A DNA stretch of 64,000 nt. Source: Populus alba. Lineage: Eukaryota > Streptophyta > Magnoliopsida > Malpighiales > Salicaceae. The notes under the pieces were generated by a model, which did not search any database, was not told the DNA's origin, and was given only the letters and a program-made list of their open reading frames with translations. The stretch spans positions 7,288,985 through 7,352,984 of the forward strand of contig NC_133292.1 of the NCBI RefSeq assembly GCF_005239225.2, read 5' to 3'. The position numbers were made by a program, and so were the translations under genes. Of the stretch, positions 11,583 to 24,382 are shown piece after piece. Position 1 is the stretch's first letter; each line of letters opens with the position of its first letter.

Positions 11583-12262
11583 CTGTATATCTAGAATGAA
11601 TTGAACGGAAGGTGTTCTCTGTCCATAATTTGTAGTAGAACGGAAGCAATCAAAGGCTAGCAAGACAAGGACTCGCATATGATGTGCAGTTAAAAGAGAT
11701 TTAGAAGATGAAAATATCACCACTTGATTTGATTTTGACATTTCTGTTTTATCTGTGTGTTGCCCGCGTAATTCAGGAAGCGTGACATGTTAATCCTCCC
11801 AGCCATTGGATCAATGCTCTATTCAAATAAAAATACACAAACCACTCGCAGATGTCTTTTAACGAGGCTAAAGTTGTTGCATGTTCTTGTCCTTGTCTTG
11901 TTGGATTTATGCACCAAGAAACTAACATCTCACCAGCATACATTTATTTATGCTCTGGATTTATATACCGAGAGCGAAGAGATTGGATTACGTAAATACA
12001 AGTGGTCACGGAATTAACGTAAATTGTGATTATATTGCCATTGTCCTTCTGCGTTTTTGCAAATGATGGGGGCTAAATTGGTATCCACAGAGCCTATAAA
12101 TGTCTGATCAACGTATTCTGCTTAAAGACTTCGATATTATAATGCAGATTTCGTAAAGAAGAGTTTCAAATTCACAATCATTTCTGAAAACGCATCGTCG
12201 CAGACCCTAAATCAGCTAGCAATTATTATTCAATAACACTACTTAATTCATAATCAATCTGC
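11583..12262. other. Intergenic, 5' side of UGT locus 2 and 3' side of locus 3
   Basis: This stretch holds the presumed promoter of the disrupted UGT gene at 5481-11582 and the 3' UTR of the UGT pseudogene at 12263-13157. No other gene is seen. Confidence 0.5.
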
Positions 12263-13157
12263 TCACTTGGCCTGGCCTTGTGAAATGTCTCTGATGAAAG
12301 AATCAAGGTTGGTGCCCGATGATCCACCCTTTGCAATTGCTGCACTGCAAGTCTCTTGAAGTTCTTTAGCTCTCTTCCTTGTTTCTTTCACCTCACTGTT
12401 CTCTGCATCCATAAAACTTTTCACAAGCTTTCAATTTCTTCCCGTGTCACCAAATTTTCACTTCCAAGCTCTCGCTTCACTCTCCACCCTATCTCCCAGT
12501 CTTCCACAATTATTTTTCTGTCTGGAATTTGATCCCAAAATATAGGAGAAGTAAGCATTGGAACTCCAGCAAAAACAGCTTCTAGAGTGGAATTCCACCC
12601 ACAATGTGTCCAAAAACCACCAATAGCAGGATGTAGCAACACCCTCAATTGGTCACACCATGGCACTACTTGCCCCATATCACCACAACCATCTTTAAAA
12701 AGAGTTGTTTCCCCTCGTGACACCCACAAGAACCGAATGCCGCTATTATGAACCACAGCAAGAATTTCATTCAATTGGGAACTTGAAACTGAAAGGAAAC
12801 TTCCCATTGAAACATACAGCACAGAACCTTTAGGTTGGGAATTTAGCCATTCAATGTTGCCAGGGATATCGTGATTGCTGCTAATAACTGAAGTGTAGTC
12901 TTTGGGTTCGAAATAAGGTAGAGGAGGGCCAACAGGGTAGACAGGGAAAGGTAACTTCAACTTTAAAGCGTCAATGAATTGGGCTTCAAGCTCATAGACA
13001 GAAGTGAAAAGAAGATACTGAGCTTCCGACGCCAGTGAAACGGGCTCTAAAGCTCGGGACAAGGTTTGTCCACCAGTTCCATGGAATACTGTAGGAAAAT
13101 CTACTAAACGTGTTGGAGGAATTCCAGGAATGTAGTCCACACGTTCTTCTCCACGTT
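12263..13157 (-). pseudogene. UGT87A-like exon 2 only, frameshifted (locus 3)
   Basis: Exon 2 begins after an AG acceptor at 13158 (phase as in the intact gene: ERGEERVDYIPGIPP) and has a complete 44-residue PSPG box starting WCDQLRVL with HCGWNS and ending FWDQ. One base is missing after REEIES near 12425, so a TGA ends the frame at 12421. The lost tail is still readable downstream (FMDAENSEV... FIRDISQ) to a stop at 12263. I searched 13158-14500 on the minus strand for an exon 1 (GRGH and VTEEW motifs) and found none, so the gene is 5'-truncated. A SINE sits in the place upstream. Confidence 0.85.
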
Positions 13158-13280
13158 CTGAAAAACACAAAAAAGATGAAAATGAAGTGAATTTTCATTG
13201 ATGAATATTGTGAATATTATGACCTTTATTTGCTCTCTCCAGCAATGTTATTCAGCTCAGCATAAGAAACCATAATAACA

Positions 13281-13523
13281 AGAATCAGTCACGCGCAAAA
13301 ATCAGAAGGTAGTGATATAGTGGTAAGAGTTTTTGACCAAAAGATTTGTTTTTTTTTTGTGGTTTTAGGTTCGAGTCTTAGATTACTCATATAATGACAA
13401 CTGCAGACTTACATGGTTGTTAACTTTAGGACCCGTGAGATTAGTCGAGATACATGCAAGTTGACTCGAACACCACGTTAAACCAAAAAAAAAAAAAAAA
13501 GAATCAGTCGCGCGCGCAAATCA
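13281..13523 (+). mobile_element. tRNA-derived SINE with A-tail and target duplication
   Basis: The body is about 13305-13499. It has a box A-like TAGTGGTAAGAG (13318-13329), a box B GGTTCGAGTC (13368-13377), a family-specific middle (ACTTACATGGTTGTTAA) and an A16 tail. An imperfect direct repeat of about 20 bp (AGAATCAGTC.CGCGC...AAATCA) flanks it at 13281-13304 and 13500-13523. A second, better preserved copy is at 43671-43863. It is probably one of the Salicaceae SINE families. Confidence 0.85.
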
Positions 13524-14501
13524 CATAATCCCATTTATTGTCTTCTAGCTAAATAATATTTGTATTCCCCGGTTGCTATTTCCTTGTGATTTTTTCCCCT
13601 TACAATCAGCCTTGGCAGCCTAAGTTGTCCTGACATAGCTAGGAACTTAGGATTGATGTGTGCTACATACTGCAACTCAACACTCCGTTGTCAATTCCGT
13701 TCCAGATGATGTTTTGTTTTTTTTAATTAGAATGATATATTTTAGATTTAGAGTCTTTTAATGTATGAGGTTATATATATATAAAATTTAAAATATTAAT
13801 TTAATAAACATAATTTCAATTTAAATTTAAAATTAAATTAATTTAAAATTATACAATTCAAATTTCAAACACAAATTATATATAAAAAAAAAAATTCAGT
13901 CGATACAAAAAGTAAGAGTTCAAAGACAGCCGCCACATAAGTAAAGGACCATTGTGCCCCCTCTCAAATCTATATTCTATAGAGTTAACCATCGATCAAA
14001 CTGGCAACTTCCTGCATAATGCAAGAGACAATGGACCATTTACTTCAATGCATGGCAACCTTTGTTCTATTTTTATCTCCTCGATCTCAATTGCTTGACC
14101 AAAAACAAACTGGAAGAAAGGAAAGGGAAAACAATCAACCCACCATTGTTTCGAAACCATTTGACAGAAAACTATACTACCTTCAAAACAAGAAAGAATT
14201 CATCAAACTAAGAAAGAAGTTAAAGGTCATAGAACCTTGACAGGAGGAAGATTCTTTAAGCTAGGAGAACTAATGCTGAGTTGTTTTGTCTTTCTATTCT
14301 AGAATTCGTCAAACTAGTTTGGAAAGCAACATCAACAAAAAAAATGGTCCCCTACGAAACAATTGGTCGTTTATTTTTTATTAGCCTGATTATTGTATTC
14401 ATTTCATGGAGAACAGGTCCAAGTGCCCCTCTTTGTGAATATAACGGGCTCAAACCCTACTGTCAAGCGTCCACCAAATTGACCATCCATTTTCATCAGA
14501 G
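13524..14501. other. Intergenic between divergent UGT loci
   Basis: No gene seen. It separates the minus-strand UGT loci from the plus-strand ones and so must contain the promoter of the UGT pseudogene at 14502. AT-rich from 13730 to 13890. Confidence 0.5.
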
Positions 14502-16702
14502 ATGGGATACATTTACAGGGAAGCAGCCGCCGGGTGTCACGTGGTGGCGATGCCCTATCCAGGTCGAGGCCACATCAACCCCATGATGGAACTATGCAAG
14601 TCACTTGTTAGAAGAAAAGATGACATCCGTATTACTTTTGTAGTCACTGAAGAGTGGCTAAGTCTCATCGGTTCTGATCCTAAGCCTGATCAAATAAGCT
14701 TCAGCACTATTCCCAATGTTGTCCCGTCTGAGCTAGTTCGTGCTAGCAACATGCTAGAGTTCATTGAAGCGGTCATGACAAATATGGAAGCTCCGTTTGA
14801 GCGATTTTTGGATCATCTTGTGCAGCCGCCGGCTGTCATAATAGCTGATACATTTCTGCTCTGGGCTGTCAGGGTCGGGAATCGGAAGAATATTCCGGTG
14901 GCCTCATTTTGGTCTATGTCAGTTAATGTGTTTTTAATGTTTCATTAGTTGGATCTTCTCAGGGAAAATGGACAATTCTTAGTGGATTTGTTAGGTGAGA
15001 ACAGCTTCACAATCCCATCTCTTGTCAATTTTCTCAAAAATGAACATGGAAAAATGATAGAACTAAAAGTCCTATAATGGATCTATCTTCATATTTCACT
15101 ATTTTCTTTTTCTAAAAAAATTTCATATAGGTTTTCAGCAGGTAGATTGAATATTTGCCATCATCCATCATTACTATTTTATAAGTCAAACTATGATCAA
15201 ATGTGTTTAGGACATTACGTTGGAGCTACTATCGAAGATCTTCGCCTAATTTTCATGGAATTAGAACTCTCAAAAGATATGCCATGATTTGAAATATTCA
15301 ACTGGTTCAAAGCTTAAGCTTCATGGAGGTCACCACTCCTTTTCCAGTACTTTGACGAATGGTAATCTACTGAAGACATGGAAATTTAAAATCACTCATG
15401 TTGTTTTAACAATTTCAGTCTGTAATACTGTTGCTATTTTAGCAGTGTCTTTATATATCTGTAGTTTTTAATATTATTGTTCTTTCAAAACATTTTATAT
15501 ATTTAATTTTTTTCTCAAGTGATAATGCGGTTTGATTTGTACCAATGGCCCAGTAACCTGATTGACTCTTGTACTGGGCAGCTTTTCAAACTATATGATT
15601 GAATGGCATTAACATTTCTTTTAATCCACAGTATTGGAACAAGTAAAAATACCAGCAAAAAGAAAAGGAGAGAATGAAAGATGAATCTACGATCATATTT
15701 GCATTGCTGAAAGATTGTGCATTGCTATAATTAGTTATGGATCCAGATGCAGAGATTTAATGGGATTTGCTTCATGTTTTGTTTCCTTTGTGTGTGAGGT
15801 TTAGAGAGAGGATATGAATGTGCGGACTACATTCCAGGAGTTTCTTCAACAAGTCTGGTGGATTTCCCTTCATTCATTAATGGGAGCAACCCATACATGC
15901 TGGGTCGGATTGTGGAGGTATTCTCATGGGTGCCTAAAGAACAATATCTTTTATTCCCTTCCATCTATGAGCTCGAACCCCAGGCCATTGATGCTATAAA
16001 AGCAGGATTCTCCTTTCCTGTCTATACTGTTGGTCCTTCAATACCGTACTCGAAACTTGAAGATGGATCTCATACGATTACTGCGTTTTGGGACGTTGAC
16101 TACTTGAGATGGTTAGATGACCAACCTAGTAAATCCATTCTGTACATTTCCATGGGGAGCTTTCTTTCATTTTCCAGTTCCCAAATGGATGAAATTGCAG
16201 GCGGTTTGCATGATAGTGGTGTTCGATACTTATGGGTGGCTCGTGGAGAAACTTCTAGGTTGAAAGAGGTTTGCGGTGATAAGGGATTAGTAGTGCCCTG
16301 GTGTGACCAGCTGAGGGTGTTGTGCCATCCATCTGTAGGAGGATTTTGGACGCATTGTGGGTGGAACTCTGTTCGAGAAGGTGGTTTTGCAGGTGTTCCT
16401 TTCCTCACTTGCCCAATTTCTGCAGATCAACGCCCAAACAGCAAGTTAATCGTGGAGGACTGGAAGGTTGGCTGGAGAGTGGAGAAAGAGTATAGGGTTG
16501 AAAATCTTGTGAGAAGGGAGGAAATTGGAGGCTTGTGCGGGATTTTATGGATTTGGATAGCAATGAAGGAAAAGAGATGAGGAGGAGAGTGAAAGGATTT
16601 CAGGAGATTTGCCAACAAGCAATCTCCAAAGATGGATCATCTGAAACCAACATCAAATCCTTCATCAGGGAAATCAGCATTGGTCATTTGTCATGTTCTT
16701 AG
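14502..16702 (+). pseudogene. UGT87A-like gene with nonsense codon and frameshift (locus 4)
   Basis: Exon 1 is 14502-14994 (phase 1 donor) and exon 2 is 15805-16702. Exon 1 has the GRGH catalytic His and VTEEWLSLIGSD. A TAG at 14947 interrupts FH*LDLL where the intact paralogue has His-Leu-Asp. Exon 2 is well preserved: WLDDQPSKSILYISMGSFLS, then a full 44-residue PSPG box with HCGWNS, ending in DQ. One base is missing after REEIGG near 16535, so the frame ends at 16580. The lost tail (RDFMDLDSNEGKEMRRR...SFIREIS) is still readable to 16702. With only two lesions this is a young pseudogene. A sequencing or allelic explanation for one of them cannot be excluded. Confidence 0.85.
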
Positions 16703-17479
16703 TTTCTTTCAACTATGAATGAATATTTTTTTTTTTTTTGGGTATAAAACTATGAATGAATGAATACTTGAAGCATGTGCCATTTGTTATCTGGAATAAA
16801 TGTTAACTGGAAATTCATTTACAAGTCATTTGAATTAAATTTGCTTTGGTAATTATCTAAACGAAAGCACAATGCAGCAAGCAAAATCTATTTGAGCCTG
16901 TTACTTATCATCATTTTCGCAAATACATCAGAATCACCAATGTGCAGGGTATGTACCACAAAGTACGTGGAAAAACATATAAACGGAAGATTCAAATGCA
17001 GAATTCAGAACGAACTGCTTGAAATTTCTCAATTGTGCTGTTACATGCAAGTTAGAATATAGAAAGGGGCTTCTTGGTCTATACAGCTGAATGACCAATT
17101 CCAGTTAGATCATCATATTTACGTTTTAGCTTTATTTATCATTTCTGAGCAATAGAATGCTTTCATCTTGGTTGTTTTACGTACTCTGATAATATCACAG
17201 CGAGACGGTAAATCTGGTTTAGGAAAAAAGATAATGATCAAAATGCTTATAATGCTGTATCAAATGTGTGTTGTCTGGAACTTAATTCTTTTCTTTACTT
17301 ATGGAAAATCAAAAGATAATGGTTTACTGTATCTTACTTAAACAGTTGAAGAGAGCAGATGGTATATTATCTTTGCCAAATATTTTTCATGGATGAATAC
17401 CAGGATTGTGTATGTTTAATATCTAAACTACTAAATCACTGTATCAGTATTTTGTCTATGATGAATCTGAAGAAGCTAT
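16703..17479. other. Intergenic between UGT loci 4 and 5
   Basis: Only AT-rich DNA is seen, and presumably the decayed exon 1 and intron of the relic that follows. No UGT exon-1 motif is readable. Confidence 0.45.
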
Positions 17480-18210
17480 CTTCTTCTCCTGGAGCCAATA
17501 CTTTCTGGACAGAGCTATTGGAGCTTTCTCATTCGTGCATCAAGCACAACATCTATTATTCCCTACAATCTATGAACTTGAACCTCGAGCCATTGACATT
17601 TTAAGGACAAAGTTTTCGTTCTCTGTTACAGCGAACAACAGCTTCGATTACTTCAGATTGTTAAATAGCCAAACTAGTAAAACCGTTTTATACTTCTCTT
17701 TATGGAGCATTCTTTCAGTTTCCAGTACTCAAACGGATGAATTCACAGTTGATTTCCGTTAAGTGGTGTTCGGTTCTTGTTGGTGGCACGTAGCGAAACT
17801 TCTGAATTGAAAGTAATTGAGGTAACTTGAGACTAAAAGTGCCCTCCCTGGTGTGACCAATTAAGGGTGTTGTGCTATTCTTCTGTAGGAGAATTTTTGT
17901 CACTTTGTGGATGGAATTCTGTTCAAGAAGGCATTTATTCAGGTGTTCGTTTTCTTACATTCCCGGTAGCTCCAATTCAAAATTAAGATTGGAAGGAAGG
18001 CTGGTTACAAGATGCAGGAAAAATCAGGAGCAGAAAGCTTGGTTAGAAAACATGAAATAGCAGGACTTCATGAATTTGAAAAGCAATAAAGGGAAAGAGA
18101 TGAGGAGAAAAGCAAGAGAGCTTCAGGACATGTCAGCACGCAATTGCACAAGAAGGAACTTCGAATCTAACATTGAAGCCATCATCAAAGGCATATCATG
18201 CCACAGCCAT
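17480..18210 (+). pseudogene. Decayed UGT87A-like exon 2 (locus 5)
   Basis: UGT exon-2 blocks appear in order but in changing frames: LLFPTIYELEPRAIDILRTKFSF, FRLLNSQTSKTVLYFSLWSILSVSSTQ, a relic of SGVRFLLVARSETSELK, then VGEFLSLCGWNSVQEGIYSG and FLTFPV. The HCGW histidine has become Leu-Cys (LCGW). There are several stops and frameshifts and no exon 1. It is the oldest relic in the cluster. Confidence 0.8.
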
Positions 18211-18904
18211 ATTAAGCTGAACAAAATATTCTTGCTGCTTCCTTGTGGCTAAACTTCTTGGCTTTGCTCCTTGTTGTCTAAAACTAAATGTCCACTCCAA
18301 TTACGAATTTGGTCGCAACTTGCAAGATTACTCAAATGCGTAATAAAGGGAGAACACGAAGAATGAGAAAGAAGTTCATGAATGAATCTGTTAGGGAGCG
18401 TAGCAATGTCAGTTTATTGCATGCCTGTGCTTACCCTATTGAACGAGATTGGCTCGTTTAAACTTGACTTGAGACATTGACACTGTACTTCGATTTCCAC
18501 GCACAAATAGAGTTCATAGAGAGTTGAGACAGTAAATATATGTAGTATTTCTTTTCTTTTTGACATCTAATTTGGTCCTCTTCTTCATGTTCCATTGAGA
18601 GTTAAATTGATCTTTCAAAGAAAATGTTGGGTAATCTTTACACAGTGATGCATATGATGATGGATGGCTGGCTATAATCGTTCTGTTTTCCATGGAAAGG
18701 CATCAATTTTACCCTTTTCCACTAAAAGCAACTGAGACTTTTCTTCGGATGACTCAGACTCGATGACGTTGGAAATATCCCTGTGTCCACTCCACCATCT
18801 CTTAAGAGGGGGCACTGTCGTCATCTAACGCTTCCCAAATAACCTACTCCTTTCTTCTACAAGCTTGGAAATTCACAGCCAAGGATCCTTGCCTTGTTTC
18901 AGAC

Positions 18905-20726
18905 ATGGATGCTGTTACCGTTAAACCAACCTATAGCTGCCACGTAATGGCCATACCTTATCCAGGTCGAGGCCACGTAAACCCCTTGATGAACTTCTGC
19001 AACATAATTGCATCAAAAAAACCAGACACTCTGATAACCTTTGTAGTCACTGAAGAATGGCTTGGCTTCATTAGCTCCAATTCTAACAGCAGCCCCAGTA
19101 ACCTCCAATTTGGCTCCATACCCAACGTTATTCCATCAGAGCTGGTCCGCAACGCTGATCCAATTGGATTCATTGAAGCTGTCTTGACTAAGATGGAGAC
19201 TCCATTTGAGGAGCTTCTTGATAGTTTTCATCAGCCTTTGAGGCCTACTCTTATAGTGACCGATGCTTTCCTGTTTTGGGCGATTGGTGTCGGGAATCGA
19301 AGGAATATTCCGGTGGCTTCATTTTTTCCCATGTCTTCGACAGTGTTTTCTGTGTTTTATCATCTTGATCTTCTTGCACAACATGGACACTTCCCCGTGG
19401 ACTTGTCAGGTAAGGTCAATTCTAGCTTTCTTTCCTCTTTTCAGAGAAGGGTTATAATTTAGTTTCAGCAAGAATTATTCCACTGCCATTATAATACATA
19501 TAATATCTTAGCAAAATTTCTGAGATCCTCGTTGCCTAGTAATTGTAAATGGATTTATATTATGTTAGCATGTGAATTATTTTTATTGTAGAGATAATAA
19601 ATGTACTGCTTTAGCATGTCAAATTTGCTGTATATATAATGGACTCTCTGTCTAAATCCGTCGGTTACATTAGCCACAAATGATACATGTAGTGAATGAA
19701 TAGAAAAGCTTCAATTGATACAGAGCATTACATAATGGCTAAGAGTTTATAAATTCTTTTCTGTTCAATTATTCTACAAGTCCAGAAGAAATGCAAAATA
19801 CTGATAACTTGCTTGCTGTATGCCTACTTCTCTATTTGGGTACAGAAAAGGGTAATGAAATAGTGGATTACATCCCCGGAGTTTCTCCATTACGTCTACT
19901 GGATCTCCCATCCTTCATATTTTCAAGCAACCAATATACACTTCACCGAACCTTGGACCTGATTTCGTGGATTCCTAAAGCACGGTACCTCTTACTTCCG
20001 TCAATTTATGAGCTTGAATCTCAAGTTATAAAGGCTTTAAAATATGAAATTTCAATTCCCGTTTATACCATTGGTCCTGCCATGCCTGACTTGAAACTTA
20101 GAGACAATTCTTCTTCAAGTAGCAATAACAATGAACTCAACATTCTACAATGGCTAGATTGCCAACCTGAAAGTTCAGTTCTTTATGTGTCTTTGGGAAG
20201 CCATGTTGCAGTTTCAAGTGCACAAATGGATGAGATTGCAGCTGGTTTGTGTGATAGTGGTGTCCGATTCTTGTGGGTGGTACGCGATAAAACTTATAGG
20301 TTGAGACAGGTTTGTGGTGGTATGGGGTTGGTAGAACCATGGTGTGACCAGTTGAAAGTGTTGTGCCATTCTTCTGTGGGGGGATTTTGGACACATTGCG
20401 GGTGGAATTCTGTTAAAGAAGGTATTTTTGCTGGGGTGCCTTTTCTTACCTTCCCTATATTTGCTGACCAACTGACTCATAGTAAGGTAATTGTGGAGGA
20501 TTGGAAGATAGGTTGGAGAATGAAGAAAGAGGTTGTAGCCAAAACTTTGGTGGCAAGAGAGGAAATTGCAGGGCTTGTGCAGAAATTTATGGATTTAGAA
20601 AGAGCTGAAGTCAAAGAAATGAGGAGAAGATCAAGAGAACTTCAACAAGTATGTGAACATGCAATTGCTGAAGGTGGAACTTCTGAGATTGACATTAATG
20701 CCTTCATCCGGGACATATCACAATGA
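18905..20726 (+). CDS. UGT87A-type UDP-glycosyltransferase, intact (locus 6)
   Basis: Exons are 18905-19409 and 19846-20726. The intron is GT-AG in phase 1, at the position shared by the cluster. The product is 461 aa, the usual length for UGT87A (about 455-464). The N-terminal acceptor domain has HVMAIPYPGRGHVNP with catalytic His24. DAFLFWA near residue 120 is the likely catalytic-Asp region. The 44-residue PSPG donor box is at about 334-377, from WCDQLKVL through HCGWNS to FADQ. No signal peptide or membrane segment, so cytosolic. It should transfer a sugar, most likely glucose, from UDP-sugar to a small molecule. The acceptor is unknown. Arabidopsis UGT87A2 is linked to flowering time and stress. 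This is the only copy in the cluster without a lesion. Confidence 0.9.
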
Positions 20727-22950
20727 CCAAGTCATATCCATTGTTCTTGGACATCTTGGCGACAAATCTAATAAATAAAATCACAAACAAGTAATGCAAT
20801 GAAGTTATCAAAACCTGTGTGAGCATGGATTTTGTTCGCTTACTGGTTGATGCAAGTAATCTTCTTATCCCTGTATTATTTGGGACCAAATGGATCTTGA
20901 GATCCGTTCTCCTAGTAGTTTCTGTTTTCAGCCACTTCTCCTATGGTTATCGTTTCAACTTGCCAGAATTAAGTGTAGAAATTTTATCTGATCATTTTGA
21001 GGTCATATTTTTAGTACTTTTATGGCAATGGACACCGACAAGCATGTTGTTTCAAAAAGAAAGAACGTTGAAAAGGCCACGGACTCGCCAATTGTAGTGG
21101 CAGTTCGGTGGTCTTTGGACAGATAGATATGTGCGTTTGTCTCATGTAAGGCTGAAATGCTGCCAATTTGTGCCGAAGGTGACATTGCTCTGCTAGTTGA
21201 TTTAAAAAAAAAAATTGAAATAAAAAAAATCCATCTTTTTATGAAACACTTTTCAATTGTAAAAATATCTAGTTGATTTTTAGGAAAGGCTGTAACTTTT
21301 GAGGGTTGAAAAGAGAACAATTCTTTTACAAATCGGCCTCCTTTTCAACCATATCTTTTGAAGGATTCTAATTGAAGAAGGTAGAGCTATCAAGGCCCTC
21401 AAATTGACTATCAAACACCAAAACTTTGGATTTATCGACAAAAACATCACTCAGAGCTTCCATGCGTCAGAAAGATTTCTGGACTATGGACTGGCTTGCA
21501 GCCCAACGCTTGTAACCCAGAAATCTTAGGAAGATGAATGGGTAAGTGCAGCATACAAACAAGAGCTTGTGTGCTTCTGCAGCCTTCAATGGCGTTCCCA
21601 TAGAACAAGAATGGAGAGAATAGTCCAAATCATTTCCTGCACTTTCAATGTATTTCTCAATTAAAAAATAAATGCAAGGTTGTTGAAACTTTGGTACCAA
21701 TTACACGAAAAGGATTTAAAGTACAAATTAATCCCCTAAGTTATAATAATTTTTTATATAAGGAGAAAACACTAGCTAGCGATATTACAGTAGGACATGA
21801 CTCTGCATGTTCCCTTTTGAACGTGATAAAAATTGAATTATCATCAAGGCTCCAACACACATTGCATCTTTTCCTTTCAAATGAATATGGAGTACATCGC
21901 ATCTTTCACAATTCACAACAACTACTACTAAACAACAAGAAAATAAAATGCATTTCTTGATTAAAACATTGCTAGATAGCCGGCCAAAACTCTCCTTGGA
22001 CTTTTTATGGTTAAGCTAAAAAATAAGAGAGCGATGCTAGAGAGAATAAGACTTTTTCCTAAAAATTATTTTACTCATTGACATTTGAATATGATGAGTG
22101 TGTAATTCTCACTTAAATTTTTATAAATTAAAAAGTTCTTAAAATAATATAAATTTATCATGATAATAACAAGCTACATTTAAGATAATATAGGTTTAAT
22201 GAACACTTCAAATCTAAAATATTTAGGTTCAAACAAACCCAAAACAATGTAAATTTAGTGAATATGTTAGACCCAAATAATGTATACTCCTTCAAAATTA
22301 TAGTTTTTTTTTTTTTCATTGATCTCAAAACCGTTTAATTTAGAGTCTGCTCTGCCATTTTATCCGCGCACGCCACAACACCGATGATCCGACTTCATCA
22401 CTTTGTTATGCATGTGATGAATTTTTAGCATCTAGTAAAAGAATTTAGCTAAGAAACTGTCTATATCCGTAGCCTCGGTGAAAATAAAATAAAAACACTA
22501 TGATTAAATGCTTTGGCGAGGTATGTGCTTTCAAAGTAATTATCGTTGATGATTTTCTTGCCTCTCGTAAGTGACTATGGTATGTACATTTTAAATTTGA
22601 TGATCTAGATTTGATTAAAGAAAAAAATAATTAATAGCTAAGTAGGCACCATTTTTAATAAATATTAAAATTATGTATGTTTATTGGTTTATTTTTAATT
22701 TAATAGTTTAAATACAATGATCACAACAAAATTTAATAGAAAAGCACCATATCAACATCCCACAATATGTTATTGGTTAGATTAATTTTTTTAATAAAAA
22801 AAAAATATTCAAGAGTTACTAATGCTTTTTTCTAGCAAACAAAAAAATATTTGGGATTGACTAGATATGATTTAATCGACTTAAAAAGTTCAAAGACAGC
22901 CCGAACAATTGGTACAAAATATAATTTAACAAAAATAAATTAAGATAAAT
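20727..22950. other. Intergenic, no gene supported
   Basis: Several 60-105 codon open frames occur (20819-21097, 21003-21320, 21467-21700, 21691-21960), but none shows a family motif, splice structure or conservation I can recognise. From 21960 on it is AT-rich repeat-like DNA. Confidence 0.5.
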
Positions 22951-22959
22951 TTTTAAAAA

Positions 22960-23690
22960 TATCAAGATGACAATATATTGGATCAACTCAAGGTTAATTT
23001 GTTAAATATACAACCTTAATTTTAAGACCATGATAACCCCCAACAAAAAGCAAATCAAAATGGATTGAATTAAATATTGAATAATGAAATAAAAAAAAAA
23101 AAAAAAAGCCGAGTTAACTTAGGTTAACATATCAAACTCATGACTTGAGTTATGAGACCGATATAACCTTATAAGAAAATCAAAATAAATTGTGAAGTTC
23201 AAATTCCAATCAATTCAATATTAAAAGATAAAATTAAAAAAAAATCAATTAATAAAAGGTAAACAAACAACCTGAGTTAACTTACTAAATTCATAACCCT
23301 GATCATAAGACCATAATAACTTTACAGAAAATAAACTGAAACAAATAATGAAGCACATTTCTCAATCAATTCAATATTAAAGTATAAATTTCTTTTAAAA
23401 GAAATCAATTCTCAAAAGGAACTAAAAAATATGACCCGAGTTAACCCATCAAACTCATGACTTGGATCACAGGACTATAATAACCTCGTAAAAAAAAATC
23501 AAAATAATTCATAAAGCATAATTCTCAAACGATAAAATATTTAAGGATGAGATTGAAAAAAAATAATAATTAACAAAGAAAAAAAATTGAATCAACCAAG
23601 TTATACCTTCAAACCCCATGATCTGGATCTGAAATTAGAATAGCCCATAAAAAACAAATAATTTTTTTTTTTATAAACCTCAATTCCTAA
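22960..23690. repeat. Degenerate tandem repeat, period about 160 bp
   Basis: The motif GAGTTAACnnATCAAACTCATGAC...GAnCATAATAACCT...CAAAATAAATTnTGAAG...TCAATCAATTCAATATTAAA recurs with starts near 22980, 23110, 23272, 23437 and 23594. Spacing is about 130, 162, 165 and 157. Units are perhaps 70-80% alike by eye. I recall similar sequence as an abundant Populus repeat. It is not a CRISPR array. Confidence 0.75.
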
Positions 23691-24382
23691 CTAATTAAAA
23701 TTTTAAAAGATAAAAACAACATTGAAAAATAAAAACATAGATTTTTTTTAAAAAAAAAAACAAAATATTATTGGAATGAATAATGTTTTTTTAAAGCACT
23801 ATATTTATTAGTGTTTTGTTAAATGTCAAATAATATAAGAAAACCTTGAAAAATATAACAAATAGAAGCATCATTAAACATATCTAGTTATACCAAAAAA
23901 AAAATTGTGCACCTTCTAGTCAACAATTGTCCAAGTTTATTCTCACGTGTAATTTGTAATGTGTGTCTCAAATAACCAAATAAATATTGTTTAGAGGTCT
24001 AAATTAAAATTAGTTAAGAATTTAGGGACTAGCTTGTATTGACATTCGGACACTAAGCCCTCGTGCTTACCGCAACCAAGTCAAATCTTACATGACACAT
24101 ATTTTGTAAATAAAAGAGCGACCCAAAATCTTGGAAACCCTAACTGTTTCAATTGTCAAACTTCCAAAACCATCAAGTACCCCCTTCTCCTCTCCTTCTC
24201 CCCTCCTTCTCCATTTATCCCTTTCTTTCTGCTAAACTTCAACAGATGTAAGTGTTGTATGTATGGCTGTAAGTAAGCCTTATCACCCAACACCAAAATC
24301 TATCTCAGAACAAGAATAGTCAAAATCTCTCAATTCTTCACTCCACCAATTCTCTTAATAAAACGACAAAATATTCTTCACC
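23691..24382. other. Intergenic and 5' UTR of the mitoferrin gene
   Basis: AT-rich to about 24050. From about 24170 there is a CT-rich leader (CCTTCTCCTCTCC) typical of a plant 5' UTR, running to the ATG at 24383. Confidence 0.5.

Noticed and set aside
11121..11741. 206-codon open frame joining UGT exon 1 with LTR sequence
   Set aside because: The last part is LTR DNA read by chance. The real exon is interrupted at 11212/11213.
4634..20726. UGT cluster as a foreign or inserted gene island
   Set aside because: UGT87A genes lie next to mitoferrin in Arabidopsis too (from memory), so the cluster is ancestral in position.
20819..21320. Open frames of about 90-105 codons on both strands
   Set aside because: Hydrophobic or low-complexity translations with no family signature.
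22960..23690. Possible CRISPR-like array
   Set aside because: Repeats are long, diverged and without unique spacers, and this is a plant nuclear genome.
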